The position numbers and the translations under genes were made by a program. Below the pieces are notes generated by a model. It was not told where the DNA came from, made no database searches, and was given only the letters and a program-made list of their open reading frames with translations. Below, piece by piece: positions 41,102 to 52,429 of a stretch of DNA of 60,000 bases. Location: contig CAJNDS010000024.1 of the NCBI GenBank assembly GCA_905221605.1, positions 126,001 to 186,000 on the forward strand, written 5' to 3'. The first letter of the stretch is position 1, and every line of letters starts with the position of its first letter. Source of the DNA: Symbiodinium natans. Lineage: Eukaryota; Sar; Dinophyceae; Suessiales; Symbiodiniaceae.

Positions 41102-41202
41102 GTTGACGTAGTGCCAGCACGGCTTGATCCTGCCGATCCGACTTTGGCAACATTTGGCGGTGGTGAGGACTTGCAATGGCGAAGCTATGGCATGTGAAAT
41201 AG
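41102..41202 (+). CDS. Possible terminal exon, unrecognised
   Basis: After CTGCAAG the frame reads VDVVPARLDPADPTLATFGG, then GEDLQWRSYGM and a stop at 41200. An overlapping exon reading just upstream (about 41038-41101, DTTRLEHLDTAESTFDVLQ) competes for the same border. At most one use of that border is right. Confidence 0.35.
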
Positions 41203-43140
41203 GTGCTTCTGACCATCATAGCCCAGAGCATGCAGCCCGTTTCAAAGACACTCTGTCAACATTTGTCCTGCTTGCTGGTTTGTCGACGAGTTGGACACCC
41301 GGCCTCTCTCATTCTCTCTCACTGAAAACTGCTGCTTGGAGTGAGGCCTTCTCTTCACAGGTTTCTTCGTTGTTTTGCTAGATGACGCGGTTGGCACGCA
41401 ACCGACTCTTTCTTTCGACCCCTAATTGAAAATCCAGGCAAACCCCCAAGCAACCGAATGCCGCGCTGAGAGGAGCTAGACGAGGTGGTTGGCCAGCGAT
41501 GTGTAGACGCCAGGGGGCCCTGCTTCTTTGCCATTCATTCTCCAACACGCAGCAGCCGCGTCGCGCCCCGCCGCGAGGTCATTGACCCGGCATTTGAGGC
41601 TTTCCGCAGCAACATCGCTGAGGTGCCCTCTCAGAGACTCGAAGCATCTGAAGCTTGGAGTCGAGTAGAGCTTCCGAGCATCGCAGGCGCGAGCTCGAAT
41701 TGCGGAGTCCAGATCGGCCAGGGCTCCAGCTCTGCTTTTGAGATCTTTGTGAGCCTGAGAGTCTTCAATGGAAACGATTCAGAGCCACCCCCATCTCCCC
41801 CCCCAAATCGAGCAAGGTCCTTAACCAGGCCCGGGCCATGTGCCCGTACAGGGCCCGTAGGGACCGTAGAGCCCGCAGAGGCCGTACAGGCCGTAGGAGC
41901 CCGTAGGCGCCCACAGAGCCGTACGGCCCGTAAGAGCCCGTATGAGCCCGTAGGGCCCGTAAGGCCCGTAAGGACCCCAGGACCGTAGAGCCCGTAGAGC
42001 CCATACGGTCCCATAAAGCCCGTAAAGCCCGTACGGTCCTTAAGGCCCCCAAGGCCCGTAAGGCCCGTAGAGCCCGTAAGGCCCGTAAAGCCCCTAAGCC
42101 CGCAGGGCCCGCGCAGGCCCGTACGAACCCGTACGGGCCTGCGCGGCCCCTGGCCTGGCGAGAGACCTTTCTCCCCAAATACACAGAGATGGCCACCATC
42201 ATCTGCGCTCCATCATCTTTCGGGCTCTTGGAAAGCTGGTTGTTGGCTTCAGGGAGCTGCATCTCGACGAGTCCTAAGTCTTTATGCAAGTCGATGGTGA
42301 TTGGTCAGTTCCAAGCCGTTGCTGAACCTCTTCTCTGGCGCTAGCCCAGTGTGTTGAAAGGCGTGTAGAACTGGCATAAGCCTAAACTCCGAAAGCCCTC
42401 GGAGCCGCCCTAAACGGCCCTCTTGAAACAAGGTTGCAGCATTGGCCCTGCGATGTGAAGAGCGGGTGGCCGTGCAGCGCCTTGCAGCTCGGGCTGCGCA
42501 CCCAGAGCGACGACAAGGGGGGTGGAGCGGGGTGTGGGGGGCATGGGGTGTGTGGGGCGGTGGGGGTGGGGGGAATTTAGGAGATGTTTAGAGATGTTGA
42601 ATGGGCTTAGTGACGGCCTAAGCCCGTTTAGGCTGCGTCAAGTCTGAATTCGGTAGGACGTGCCGTGAGGCGAGGGGTCAGCTTCGGACTTGCATGATCT
42701 GCAAAGTTCTGTACTGTGGCCCCGTTGTATTGCTGTAGACCCGAATCTGTCTGCGTCTCTGTGTTTGCCTGTGTCTTCTCTCTCTCTCTCTCACATTTTC
42801 AAGGCTGTGCTGGACAACCTGACGAGCCATCGCACTGCGCCTGACACTTTGCATTCCCAGAATCAGTGACCGTCGGGCTCGCTTGAACATGTGAGGAGCA
42901 CCGACCTATCGCTTCACATCAGGTGCAGTCGCTCAATGTCGCTGCTCGCGCAGAAGTCCAGTCGGGTGCAGCCGCAGTTCGGGAGACCATTCGGGGATGG
43001 GGGGGTGTTGGGCCATCTCCCTTTTCTTTTTAACGCTCCAACATGCTCCAACAACAGAGCGGACTGATGCCAGGTTCAAACAAGGCTGAATGATAGCTTG
43101 GACAAGGCTGGGCACCCGCTTCGCTTCAACTCCCTGTCTT
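41203..43140. other. No confident gene; minisatellite inside
   Basis: A + frame near 41560-41760 (REVIDPAFEAFRSNIAEV) may be coding, but it runs into the GCCCGTAAG minisatellite. Purine/G-rich runs occur at 42510-42575. Confidence 0.35.
41850..42145. repeat. GCCCGTAAG / GCCCGTAGA minisatellite
   Basis: About 30 degenerate copies of a 9-10-bp unit (GCCCGTAGG, GCCCGTAAG, GACCGTAGA). Because many units are 9 bp, all frames stay open, giving GPYGLYG-type or ALRALR-type peptides. I treat these as artefacts. Confidence 0.9.
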
Positions 43141-43147
43141 CTACCAA

Positions 43148-46100
43148 ATGTCGAGTCTAGCGAGTCGGCTCGACTGCAAGGTAGAGGTTTCCATGAAAGC
43201 TTTGGAATCTGAGCTGGCCTTAGCTGCGGTATCTCGTGAAATGGAGATCGCATGGTGATCTTGACAGACTCCAGCTGCATGACATGCTCCAGCAGTGAGG
43301 TTGTCCTCCATGCGGCCCTGCAAACGCAGGGCCGTGCAGCCGTCTGTGATTTCTCGCGTTCGATGAAAGCACCAGCGACCACTGGCTGAGCCAGGCACTA
43401 CGTTAGCAGACGTGATGCCACGCGAGCGGCGCCCGCGGCTGGTTTCCCGTTGAGCAGCATTCTGCCCGTTCTGCCCGAAGCAGTCCTGAACCAAGCACGG
43501 CCAGGATACGACGCTTCACCGAAGGCCTCGAGGCTAAGTGACTGCAAAACCGATGCGTTTCTTTGCAGTTCCTCTTAGTACCCCTGCAGAAGGCAGAAAG
43601 GGCGCAGTTGATCCAGAGACTGGGAAAACTCCAGCGTCAGGCTGGAGACCTGGCACGTGACACATCGTGACACGTCCTCGCTCGTTCTCTGACTGTACAG
43701 GACAACCAATTGCAGGCCCTGTGCGATCAAATAGCAGAGCGTGTGTGCAGCTCAGCATTCAACGCAGAAAACGCCTGATGGGTGGTAGAGAGCAGCTCAA
43801 GGTGGAGCAACTGATTCATGACGATGGTGCTCGTGCCTTACGCCTTACGGATTCAAAGCCACCCTTGCCAGATCACCATCATAATCAGTTTGGTCTGAAA
43901 GGTTGGTGTCGAAGCCAAGTCGATACAAGACGAGCAGGCATGCCTTCTTCACTGCATGAAGCCCACTAAGATGCCTCGCCTCGTGCAGGGGCGTGCGCAA
44001 CGAGAGTTGCTGCCGGAGCTCCGAGCATTGGCACTGGGCCTAGATGATGATCACCAGAATGAACAACTCGCACAATCAGCCAACCAACATCATCAGCACA
44101 AAAACCAAGGCCCAAAACAAGGTTCTATTTTCCTGATTCATTCTCGAACCCAGAAATGCGAACATCCTTCAAGGTTCCCTCTGCTGGGGCAGCGCCTTCA
44201 AGAGTTCTGGAGGTGCCAGAGTGCGTGGATAGGTTGCAACGCTCCTTTTTTCAAGAGTTTCAAGAGACCACACGCTAGCGTGCACCATGCTAGTAGGGGC
44301 AAAGGATAGGGGGCTCCAGCAGAGCACAGCCCGTCAGGCTTCAATGCTTGCCGGAGTTTTCGGCGGGGTTTGTGGTGGAGAGGGGGTCTACAGGGGGTCA
44401 GGGAGGAGGGTTCCGAGAGGGTCCCCCAAATAGCAGGATCCTACTAAGTGACCCCAATCTGATGCCCCAAATTGCAGATATCAGGAGGGGTCCAATGGCA
44501 AGGGTCCATGGGTCCATTCTGTAGGCATCGGGAGTCTACAGGGTTCCATAGCTGTCCACGAAACCATGTCCATAGGGGGTCCGTAGGTGGTGCATAGGAA
44601 GGCTTCAGAAAAGCCATATGCAGAGATGAACGCTTTTGCCCGGAGCAAAATTAGCTTGGAAAATTTGGCCCCTGGTAGGGGGGATGAACACCTCAGGCCT
44701 AGGGGCCTCGGCGGTTGTTATGACCAGCCATATGAGAGCATTGATTCCTTCGAACGCAGCTTGAAGTCAGGACGAAAAGCGCTCAGCACTTGTTCTTGAT
44801 GGCAGAGTGCTTACAGACACTCGGAAACCCAGATCATGCTCTGCATAGCTGCGTACTGTTCTGCCAATCCCGCGCCGCTCCATCGACGGACCGAGGTGTG
44901 AAAACTGCTTGCGCCAATGTGCGCTCATCGCTAGACCAGCTACAAAGTTGCTGGGTACGCTCTTGTGGCACAGCAGCTTCTGTGATTCATGTTGAATTCC
45001 GAAGAGCTCCGCGCGCAGGATCGTCAACATCAAACTTTTGTACAGAGGCTTCGAGAAGTGGCCTATGTACAATCCAAGGCCAGATCAGTGACTCGTTCTT
45101 CCCCGCCACTTCTTGTGATCCCATGGATTGGCCAGGGTCCTGCAAGGGCTTCCCCACAGTTGTCCAAAGAAATCACAAGTGGGTAGGCCTACTCTAGATT
45201 GGCCACCGGCAAAGGTCACATGCCAAGTTCTAGCAAAATAATAGGGTGTGGTACTCGCAGCTCTTCTGCGGAACGTGTATAGGCCTGTGTATAGGCCTGT
45301 GACTCTGTAAGCCTCACCTCACATCCACCGATCTCCATTGAAGCATCGAGAGCCGCGGAAGGTGCGGTATGTGGAAAGGCAGGCCGCGCTGCTGGAGGAA
45401 GAGGTCAACGCACGCTGCCTGGTCTCACATCGTCTTAGTGAATGCAGGGCTCGGCGTAGTTGTAACACTTCAAGGCCGCCCTATGCTTCGTAATCTCCGC
45501 TTCAGGCGCAGTCCAACAACTCTCAGCAACTAAACCGTTTGCAGAAAATGCCACGTGCCGCGGGCTTGGCTTCCATGTCCGATGTCCACTGCGCAGTTGA
45601 ACACCAGCTCTGACCTTTCCCGTACAAGAGGCGTACAACAGCACGCTCCGGGAAGTTGCGCTGAGACGGCAGTTTCGTGCACGCCAGGAAGCCAAGCTGC
45701 TTGAGTTCAGTCTTTCATTGAAACTTTCACTTGACCTCCCTATTCTGCTGATGCCACACAAGGCTATCTCGCGCAGGGCGAAAAGGCCCTGACGACGCTG
45801 TCAAGGACCGTCGCCCCACGCCAGTTCCTAGTTAAGGCAAGTTTCCGGGTGCTCGGTACCAGGATGGTGGAAGTGGAGAACAGCAGGTGCTCCCGTGCTC
45901 CCCACATGAGATGTGAAACCCCGACGCCGGCGCAAGATGTTACCTGAAGCATTTAGAAGATTTAGACTCCGCGCTGACCGCTGACGCATCTGTCAGGCGG
46001 CGAACCTTCTTGCAAAGCGCGGAGCTGACATGGAGACATTTGTGCTCCATCGGGCTCAGAAGGCACTTCATGGCTTTAGCAAGTCTGGACTCAGGATACA

Positions 46101-46487
46101 GCTGCTACCTGCCTACGGATTTCGTGCAGGGGCTAGGCCGGATGTTTTTGTTTTTGATTGTGCGAAGTTCGAAGCACCGGATTTGGGCCTGAGAAATGTC
46201 TTGGCTTGGAGACTTGGAGATACAAAGACTGGCCCTGGCCCCGAAGTCGCCCCTGCAAAGAAGCGACCCGAGCAGGAACACTTGCACCGCTTGCAACGGT
46301 TGAGGCCGCTGGAGGGAGCGCAAGAGCTCATCACTCAGCCATGCAACTGCTGTGAAAAGCTGTTGCAGCTGCACAGGTACCGGACTTTGACTCCCAGCTG
46401 CCAGAGATTGACATGGCGTATGCCGAGGCTCCAGGGGAGAGTGACTCTGCGACATTGAACTGCGCTTCTTCGGGCACAAACAAATAG
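43148..46487 (+). CDS. Large coiled-coil protein gene, many small exons
   Basis: A series of + exons with heptad-type composition and AG borders: 43148-43255 (MSSLASRLDCKVEVSMKALE), 43569 to about 43660 (LQKAERAQLIQRLGKLQRQA), 43701-43740 (DNQLQALCDQIAE), about 43989-44057 (GRAQRELLPELRALALGLDD), about 44989-45083 (NSEELRAQDRQHQTFVQRLR), 45383-45421 (AALLEEEVNAR), about 45631-45710 (AYNSTLREVALRRQFRARQE), 45763 to about 45823 (YLAQGEKALTTLSRTVAPRQ), 45997 to about 46071 (AANLLAKRGADMETFVLHRA) and a terminal exon 46377-46487 (PDFDSQLPEIDMAYAEAPGE). Such proteins usually serve cytoskeletal or scaffold roles. No specific family can be named, and it is inference that all exons belong to one gene. 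Confidence 0.5.
44340..44590. repeat. GGGGTC-rich tract within the coiled-coil gene
   Basis: Repeated GGGGGTC, AGGGGGTC and GGTCC motifs related in style to the dispersed repeats at 25.7 and 48.7 kb; probably an intron insertion. Confidence 0.4.
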
Positions 46488-47723
46488 TTCAGTATCGCAA
46501 TGCTTGTCAGGATCAGTTAAATTTTCCCAGATTTCAGACCGTCACTTCCTGTTGTCATTGAATGTGTTGAACGTTGAGCGCTGGGCAGTTCTTTGTGAGC
46601 CCTGTTTTGGGGTGCCCTTATTGTGGAGGCTCCATGCTATTATGATGTGAACCGGAAAAGTGGACCCCAGTAATAGTGGATTCCCAATGTGCTGTAATGA
46701 TGGAGCCGCGTGGCGCCATAAAGGGCGATGTGTTGTGCATCTGAGAACCTGGATTGCATCAAGATGCAATGAATCTAAACACTTGTTGCTATCGCACTCT
46801 TCTCAACCCGCAAAGGCGTTATTCACCTAGCTATTCAACCCATAGGTTCCGGCCGACGAGCATGGACACCAAACCATTACTACTTGTTTATGCTGATTGG
46901 CTTGTTTAGTGGCTTAGTGGTTGGGTGTGGCACGGCATTGCGGAAAGTGTGGCTGATTGGTTTCATGGGTAGATGCGCCTGGATACTGTTTCGAAGCAGT
47001 CGCAGGAAATGCAGGGCCCGTGAAGCGGAGGGGGGGGGGGGGGGATGGCAGGCCGCGAGGCGCGTTTACCCCTACAAAAACTTGCTGCCAGGTTGGCTCG
47101 TCTGGGCCAGCCTTGGAGGCTTCAGGTGGGAGTTGTCCCCCCAACACCCTTTTAACACATTGTGAGGCAGTGCTACCGCCAGGTCAGCACGCTGCCTCTG
47201 TGGCGTCTTCGTCCCCGTCCCTGAGTTGGAGTTCACATGTCTTTGCCATGTGACAAGACCCTGGTGTAAGTTCAATTGCTGTCGAGGTTGTCCGCCAACG
47301 CATCAAGCAGTCAGCTGCCCGATGCAGAAGTGGTAGCACCATGTTGCGCGGCTGAATCTCAAATCGAACACCTGGCATCAGGTGCCGTGGCCAACTCTAC
47401 GTCAGAGCTTCCACGTGCTGAGCCTTCCGAGATTGTGTCCAAAGCGCTGGCCGAAGATCCCCCAGAGGAGAGCGAGGAAACTGCAAACAAGGACCGCCGG
47501 ACAGTCCGGCGTCCTACCAACAGAAGCCATTGTATACGAATGCTGCTTAGATCCGATCAGCATTCAGCAGAGGAACACCATGGAAAACCCTTACGGGAGG
47601 ATGACATGACGTCAGGTTTCCTACTGTCCTACTGTAGAGAAGATATTGATAATGTGTTGAAGACTGCTCGTGCCGAGGGGGCATTAGGAAGATTAAGGAA
47701 CAAGAAAGTGGCAACTGTGCCAG

Positions 47724-50700
47724 GAAGATGCGCTTGCCAGAATCGCAGAGCTTGAGGCCATGCTCCAGGAGGATGTAGATTGATGTACATGTTGGAGTAA
47801 ATGAGGAACTGCACTCCAATTCACCTGCTTTGCTGAAGAATTGTCTCCACTTCTGTGTTTGGTCATCGATTATTGCATGCGAGGCTTGCATGTTCGAAGG
47901 CTTACAAGACTTAACCACTACTTAACCACAAATTCTCAACGCTAAGCTCATCCGGAGCCACATCTTCGTGGTCTTAACCTCGTTCACCCGCAGGCACGCA
48001 ACAAGGCTTTAGAAGAGCAGCTCGAGATCTTGCGGCAGGACCTGCGAAGCGCACATGTCCCATGAGGCTCTCCGGAGTGGCTTCAGTTTTAGTTTTGAGA
48101 GCGACTTCTGCAGGAGCAAGCTGCAAGAGGAGCCTCTGAAGCAGAGAATTTTCAACAGTAGTTTAGATCCCATGGCGTCCTCTCTGCTTCAACCTCCAGG
48201 CCGTGCGGAACTTGACTCAGAGAAACTCAGAGCTTTTTTCATGGAGTTTCTAGGGGGGGGGGTGGGGGTAGTTCGCACTGAAGCGATTGAAGTGAGAGGC
48301 GCGGTCAAGACATCCACCCGATTTCAACATTCTTGGCAGGGGATTTGTAGTCAGGGCCGCGCATGTACAGCCGGAACGGAACTGCGCAGCTCGTCTCGAG
48401 CAGGCACGTTTGCTTGCACTGATTCATGGGGCCGTGGCATCTGGACTCTTCCAAGATTCCCTGCGCCACGTGTGCAGGGCACCATGATTCTGCGTGGTTT
48501 CGGGGTTTTGCGATTCTTGGATATGTTCTGTTTAAGTGCAGTTTTTTTGAAGTGTAGTTTAGTAGAGTGTCGTTCTTCCTAGTCCTAGCTCAGATGCTTC
48601 GACCTGGAAGACTCCAGAGGGCCGCGGTCAAGTCCTGGGCTCTGCCTTTTGGGATTCCCAACTGAGTCCATCTTCCCCACCTTGGCCTGGGACAAAAAGA
48701 GAGAGCTGGGTGTTTACGAAAATAACGGACCCCTAATATTCCCTTATAAGAAGGACCCCAATAAGGTACCCCTAATTGCGGAAACCCCCAACTATGCAGA
48801 CTTGTACTGATTGCACTGTACCATGCTGCGGTGTCACCACAGGTGCGTTAAGCATCCTCTGCTGCTCCGGACATCAAGCCCGCAGCCCTGAGATTGATGG
48901 GAAAAAGGACAGGAAGTACATGGAAGTAACATATTGTATCCAGGGCATATTGACAACCACCAGAAGTTTGCCACGAAAGTGCAATAAACACACGTGAGCT
49001 CGCCGAATACCTGCAATGATGATGCAGGCCACCAGTCGTTTTCAAAATAAGCATTGAGCCGGCTTGTACGGCAGATCCCTGCAGCCATTGCTGTTGAGTA
49101 TGAGTGCTGCAGAAGATGCTCTTGCCAGGCTTTCCGGAGATTGCGCGGGGCCGGAGAGGGCGGTTTGGAGGTGCAAGTGCAATCGCTATGGAGTCATACA
49201 GTCATCCTTAAAGGATTGGGGCGGCGAGCAGCTGACATTTGCGGTGGAAGGCAGATCTCCGCCAGATGTCCGAGACAAGCCAATGCCTCGGAGATCGTTG
49301 GTAAGTTGCTTGAAGTCTCAGCCACGGATCGAAGATTGCAGGCTACATGGAGTCACCGCCGAAGGAGTTGCTTGCGAGGGTCATGCAGGCTGGTTTGTTG
49401 TACTATTGTGTGTGTGTGTGTGAAACAGATGATGAAGATATAACTTTGTGTGGGATCCATGCAGATCATGCACTCCCTATTGCCCCATGCGGTTCAGGCA
49501 TCAGAATATGCAGAGGACAGAAAGCGCATCGTTCTCCACATGCAGGTCGTATGCAGTGCCATGAGAACTGCGAGTTCTTGAAGGGAGCGATGAATGCGCA
49601 GGCCTGCTTGGCGGACACGCGCTGGCGCGCAATCCTGTCAGGTCGAAGCCGAAGAAAGCACCGCTCACTCGCTGCTAATATGTAAAACTGCATGGAATAT
49701 CATGGAATAGCTTGATGAGTTGAGGTCTGTCCTTACTATCGGAGCTGCTGCAGCGTGGGTGCCCTCGGCTTTTTGCCCAGCCCCGAGTGCGTTTTCAGTT
49801 GCCCCAAACTTCTGCCATGTGTACTCAGTGTACTCGCAGTGACCATGCCATAGACTCAGCCGCTCTTCGGTGCTCTTCTCTTAAGGAGGAGATGGCCCAG
49901 GGATTTCATTTTGACCCCTTGCAACGCCAGTGCCCCAGTCTCGAAAGTCTCGATTTTGCTTGGAGAGCTCAGTTGTGAACACCTTCACCTGCAGGACTCA
50001 GCCTACTGGAACGTTTCGAGTGCCCCCACCATGCTCCTCCCCAGCTTTTGCAGGCAACCTTTGGGGGGTTGAGCGCGAGGTATGGCGATGACCCGCGCGT
50101 ACAGAAGCTTGTCCGGCAGAAGGCCTCCCCGCTTGCACAGTTCATTGGGAGTTGCAAACGGCACGTCAGAGACACCCTCCGGCCTCTGAGGAGCTGCTAG
50201 CTTTAAGTATGAACTCTCATCCTACTTTCAAGGTTTGGAGTCTCACGAACCGACTCCACGCCTGCAGCTCGCGCACACTCCCATGATCCTTTGCGAGTCA
50301 GTGAGGCCTCCACTCTGCGTGAAGCATTGCTTGAGAAGTTGGCCAGCAGCTGGAAGCTCTGATCAGGAGAGTGAGAGCCATGCCAAAAGCCACTAGCAAA
50401 GCACCAAAGAACAGAAGGCTTTATGATGCATCTTGCCCATCTTGCCCAGGTTCAGACATGACACCGGTGGAGGATCTGAAGGGATTCTCAAACGCCGACG
50501 TCCTTGTCAAGCCCTTGCAGCGGAGGCCCTGGAGCTTGAGCCCAGACTCGTGACAACTCTCTGCGTCTCCTGACCCCGTCCTTTTTTGAAGCGCAGGCCG
50601 GGGCCCGTCAACGGCGTCGCGGTCGTGACCTCTGAGTTTCTCAGAGTCCAGAAATTGCCTCAACATCTTTAGCTCTCAGAATCCATTTTTTTGCAAATGA

Positions 50701-50754
50701 GCTTGCTGCAGGTGATCGGGCACTCGGAAGATACCGACGACGAAGCCAGCGAGG
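47724..50754 (+). CDS. Second run of coiled-coil exons
   Basis: Exons: 47724-47768 (EDALARIAELEAMLQ), 47994-48056 (ARNKALEEQLEILRQDLRSA), about 48098-48155 (ERLLQEQAARGASEAEN), about 48355-48476 (PERNCAARLEQARLLALIHG), 49465-49545 (IMHSLLPHAVQASEYAEDRK, then RIVLHMQ; GT donor), about 50310-50350 (LREALLEKLASS), and 50697-50754 (MSLLQVIGHSEDTDDEASE; GT donor). They may continue the gene to the left or form a separate one. The exon ending at 46487 has an in-frame stop, which favours two genes. No named family can be assigned. Confidence 0.45.
48725..48795. repeat. Dispersed GGGG-rich repeat, copy 2 (inverted)
   Basis: Its reverse complement contains AATTAGGGGTACCTTATTGG and GGTCC, matching the block at 25720-25830 in inverted orientation. 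Confidence 0.65.
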
Positions 50755-52405
50755 GTGAGACTGGGGCTTAGGCCCCCTTCGGGCCCTCTGAGGGAGGCCG
50801 AAGGTGGAGGCTCCACGACAAATGCGCTGCTCAGGCTCTCCTCACCGGGGTTGCACCATGCAGGCTCAACAGTGCCTGGGCTAAGCAGAGCACCGCCTAA
50901 GCCCTTAAGACCCTGAAACCCTGAAGTCCAAAATCCTCCTGGATTGCTGCAACTGAGGTGTCGACGGAGTCCTCCGGGGAGTTGCTGGTGCTTGAAGGCC
51001 TTTCATTCCGTTGAATGACGTCTGCGATCTGATGCGATGTTAGTATTGAAACTTCACCGATGATCCCCCGACACCGGGGGAGTCTGAAGCCACCATCAAT
51101 CCGCCTTTCCACTGTTTGCCAGTACACACAGCATCCCTGGGTCATGCTCGCGCGCCGTTCTTGCTTTGGTCAATCCGATCACCTTTCAGGATGGGCCTCA
51201 ACTGGATGCAGCACGAATAGCCTTCGGAGTCATAGACATAGTCGTAGCAACAGCCGAAGTGTACGAACATGCCCGCGACCAACTGTGATAGCATTCTGGC
51301 GATTGGGGGATAGGGGGGTCGTAGCAATAAGAAGACCGGCAGAACGCTGCCTGCCTCGGCCCCCGGCGCGTTGAGAGGATTTCAGGGTTTAGGGCCCTTT
51401 AGCCTTGGCAGATGAAGCCTCGAGTCGGTGTCCGGTTGTTGTTTCGCGTCGGTAATGGAGATCGAAGATGGCCGTAGAATCCAGTTGACGAGCCTAGGAG
51501 GAGGCAGTTGGCAGCAGGTGGCCTTTGACAAGAGAGAGCTTCGGGCCCTTTTTAGGCATTCATGTTTCACATCATTGTGTGGGGTTTTTGTTTTTAGCTC
51601 TGCACTCCGCCCACTCGCCCGCCTCCCGACATGTGGGGTTATCCGGTCCTGTAATGTTTTAGTTTTTGGCATTATGCGCCTACGGAGCTCCCCAAAGATG
51701 GCACTTTCTGTTTGACCTTGCCTTGTTGTGTCGAGGTGATGCTGACGTGGCCTCAGCAGTTCATTTGCTTCTGAAGCCCAGATGAGCCCAGAAGCTTGCT
51801 CAGGTCACGAAAGCAGGTCCGGGGAACAGCAGTCCAACTGTGGACCTGCTAGACCTTGCGTGAAATGTGTGAAAAAAGAAATGGGGCTGCCGCAAGCTCG
51901 TCTTGCTCTCAGAAAGGTGGCAAAAGTTTCCACACGGGCAAGTCTGGGAAAATCAGTACCCCGCAGGAGACACAAGTCCCAGTGTCTTCCTCCCTGTCCT
52001 TCCCTGTCCCGGCTCACCTGTACAGCGGAGCCTCAGCGGACAACAAAGGGACAAAGCGGCTGCACAGAACCCGGAGATGCGGTGTGCAGCTTGGTGCAGC
52101 TTGCAATTAACTCCACAACGCTTCTTGGGCGAAAGTGAATAAAAGCTGCGGCACACTGCAGATGACTGTGTGGGACTTCCGGCAAGATGGAGAGTTGCGC
52201 GGGCCATCCTGGCCCTTGAAAACCTTGGGGTGACTTCAAGGTTCTTGACCCATATGGGCTCCAGGGCAAGCTACAAGCACCATGTAAACAAGCTTCCCTG
52301 CTAGCCTTAGCTTGCCTGTCGGACAGCTGCACCACAGCCCCAAGAGTCCTAAGAATCCAAGTCGGGGATTTCCAAGACGGAGTCGACGCCAGCGTTGAAT
52401 CATTC
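50755..52405. other. No confident gene
   Basis: A + frame near 51455-51560 (MEIEDGRRIQLTSLGGGSWQ, then QVAFDKRELRALF) and another near 51870-52050 (KSGKISTPQETQVPVSSSLS) look coding, but they have no secure splice partners. One TTTAGGG unit lies at 51386. Confidence 0.35.
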
Positions 52406-52429
52406 ATGGTCCCATGGACCGCCACGAGT

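Noticed and set aside
41102-41117. A 16-nt intron joining two exon readings near 41.1 kb in frame
   Set aside because: Far below any plausible spliceosomal intron size; the two readings are alternatives.
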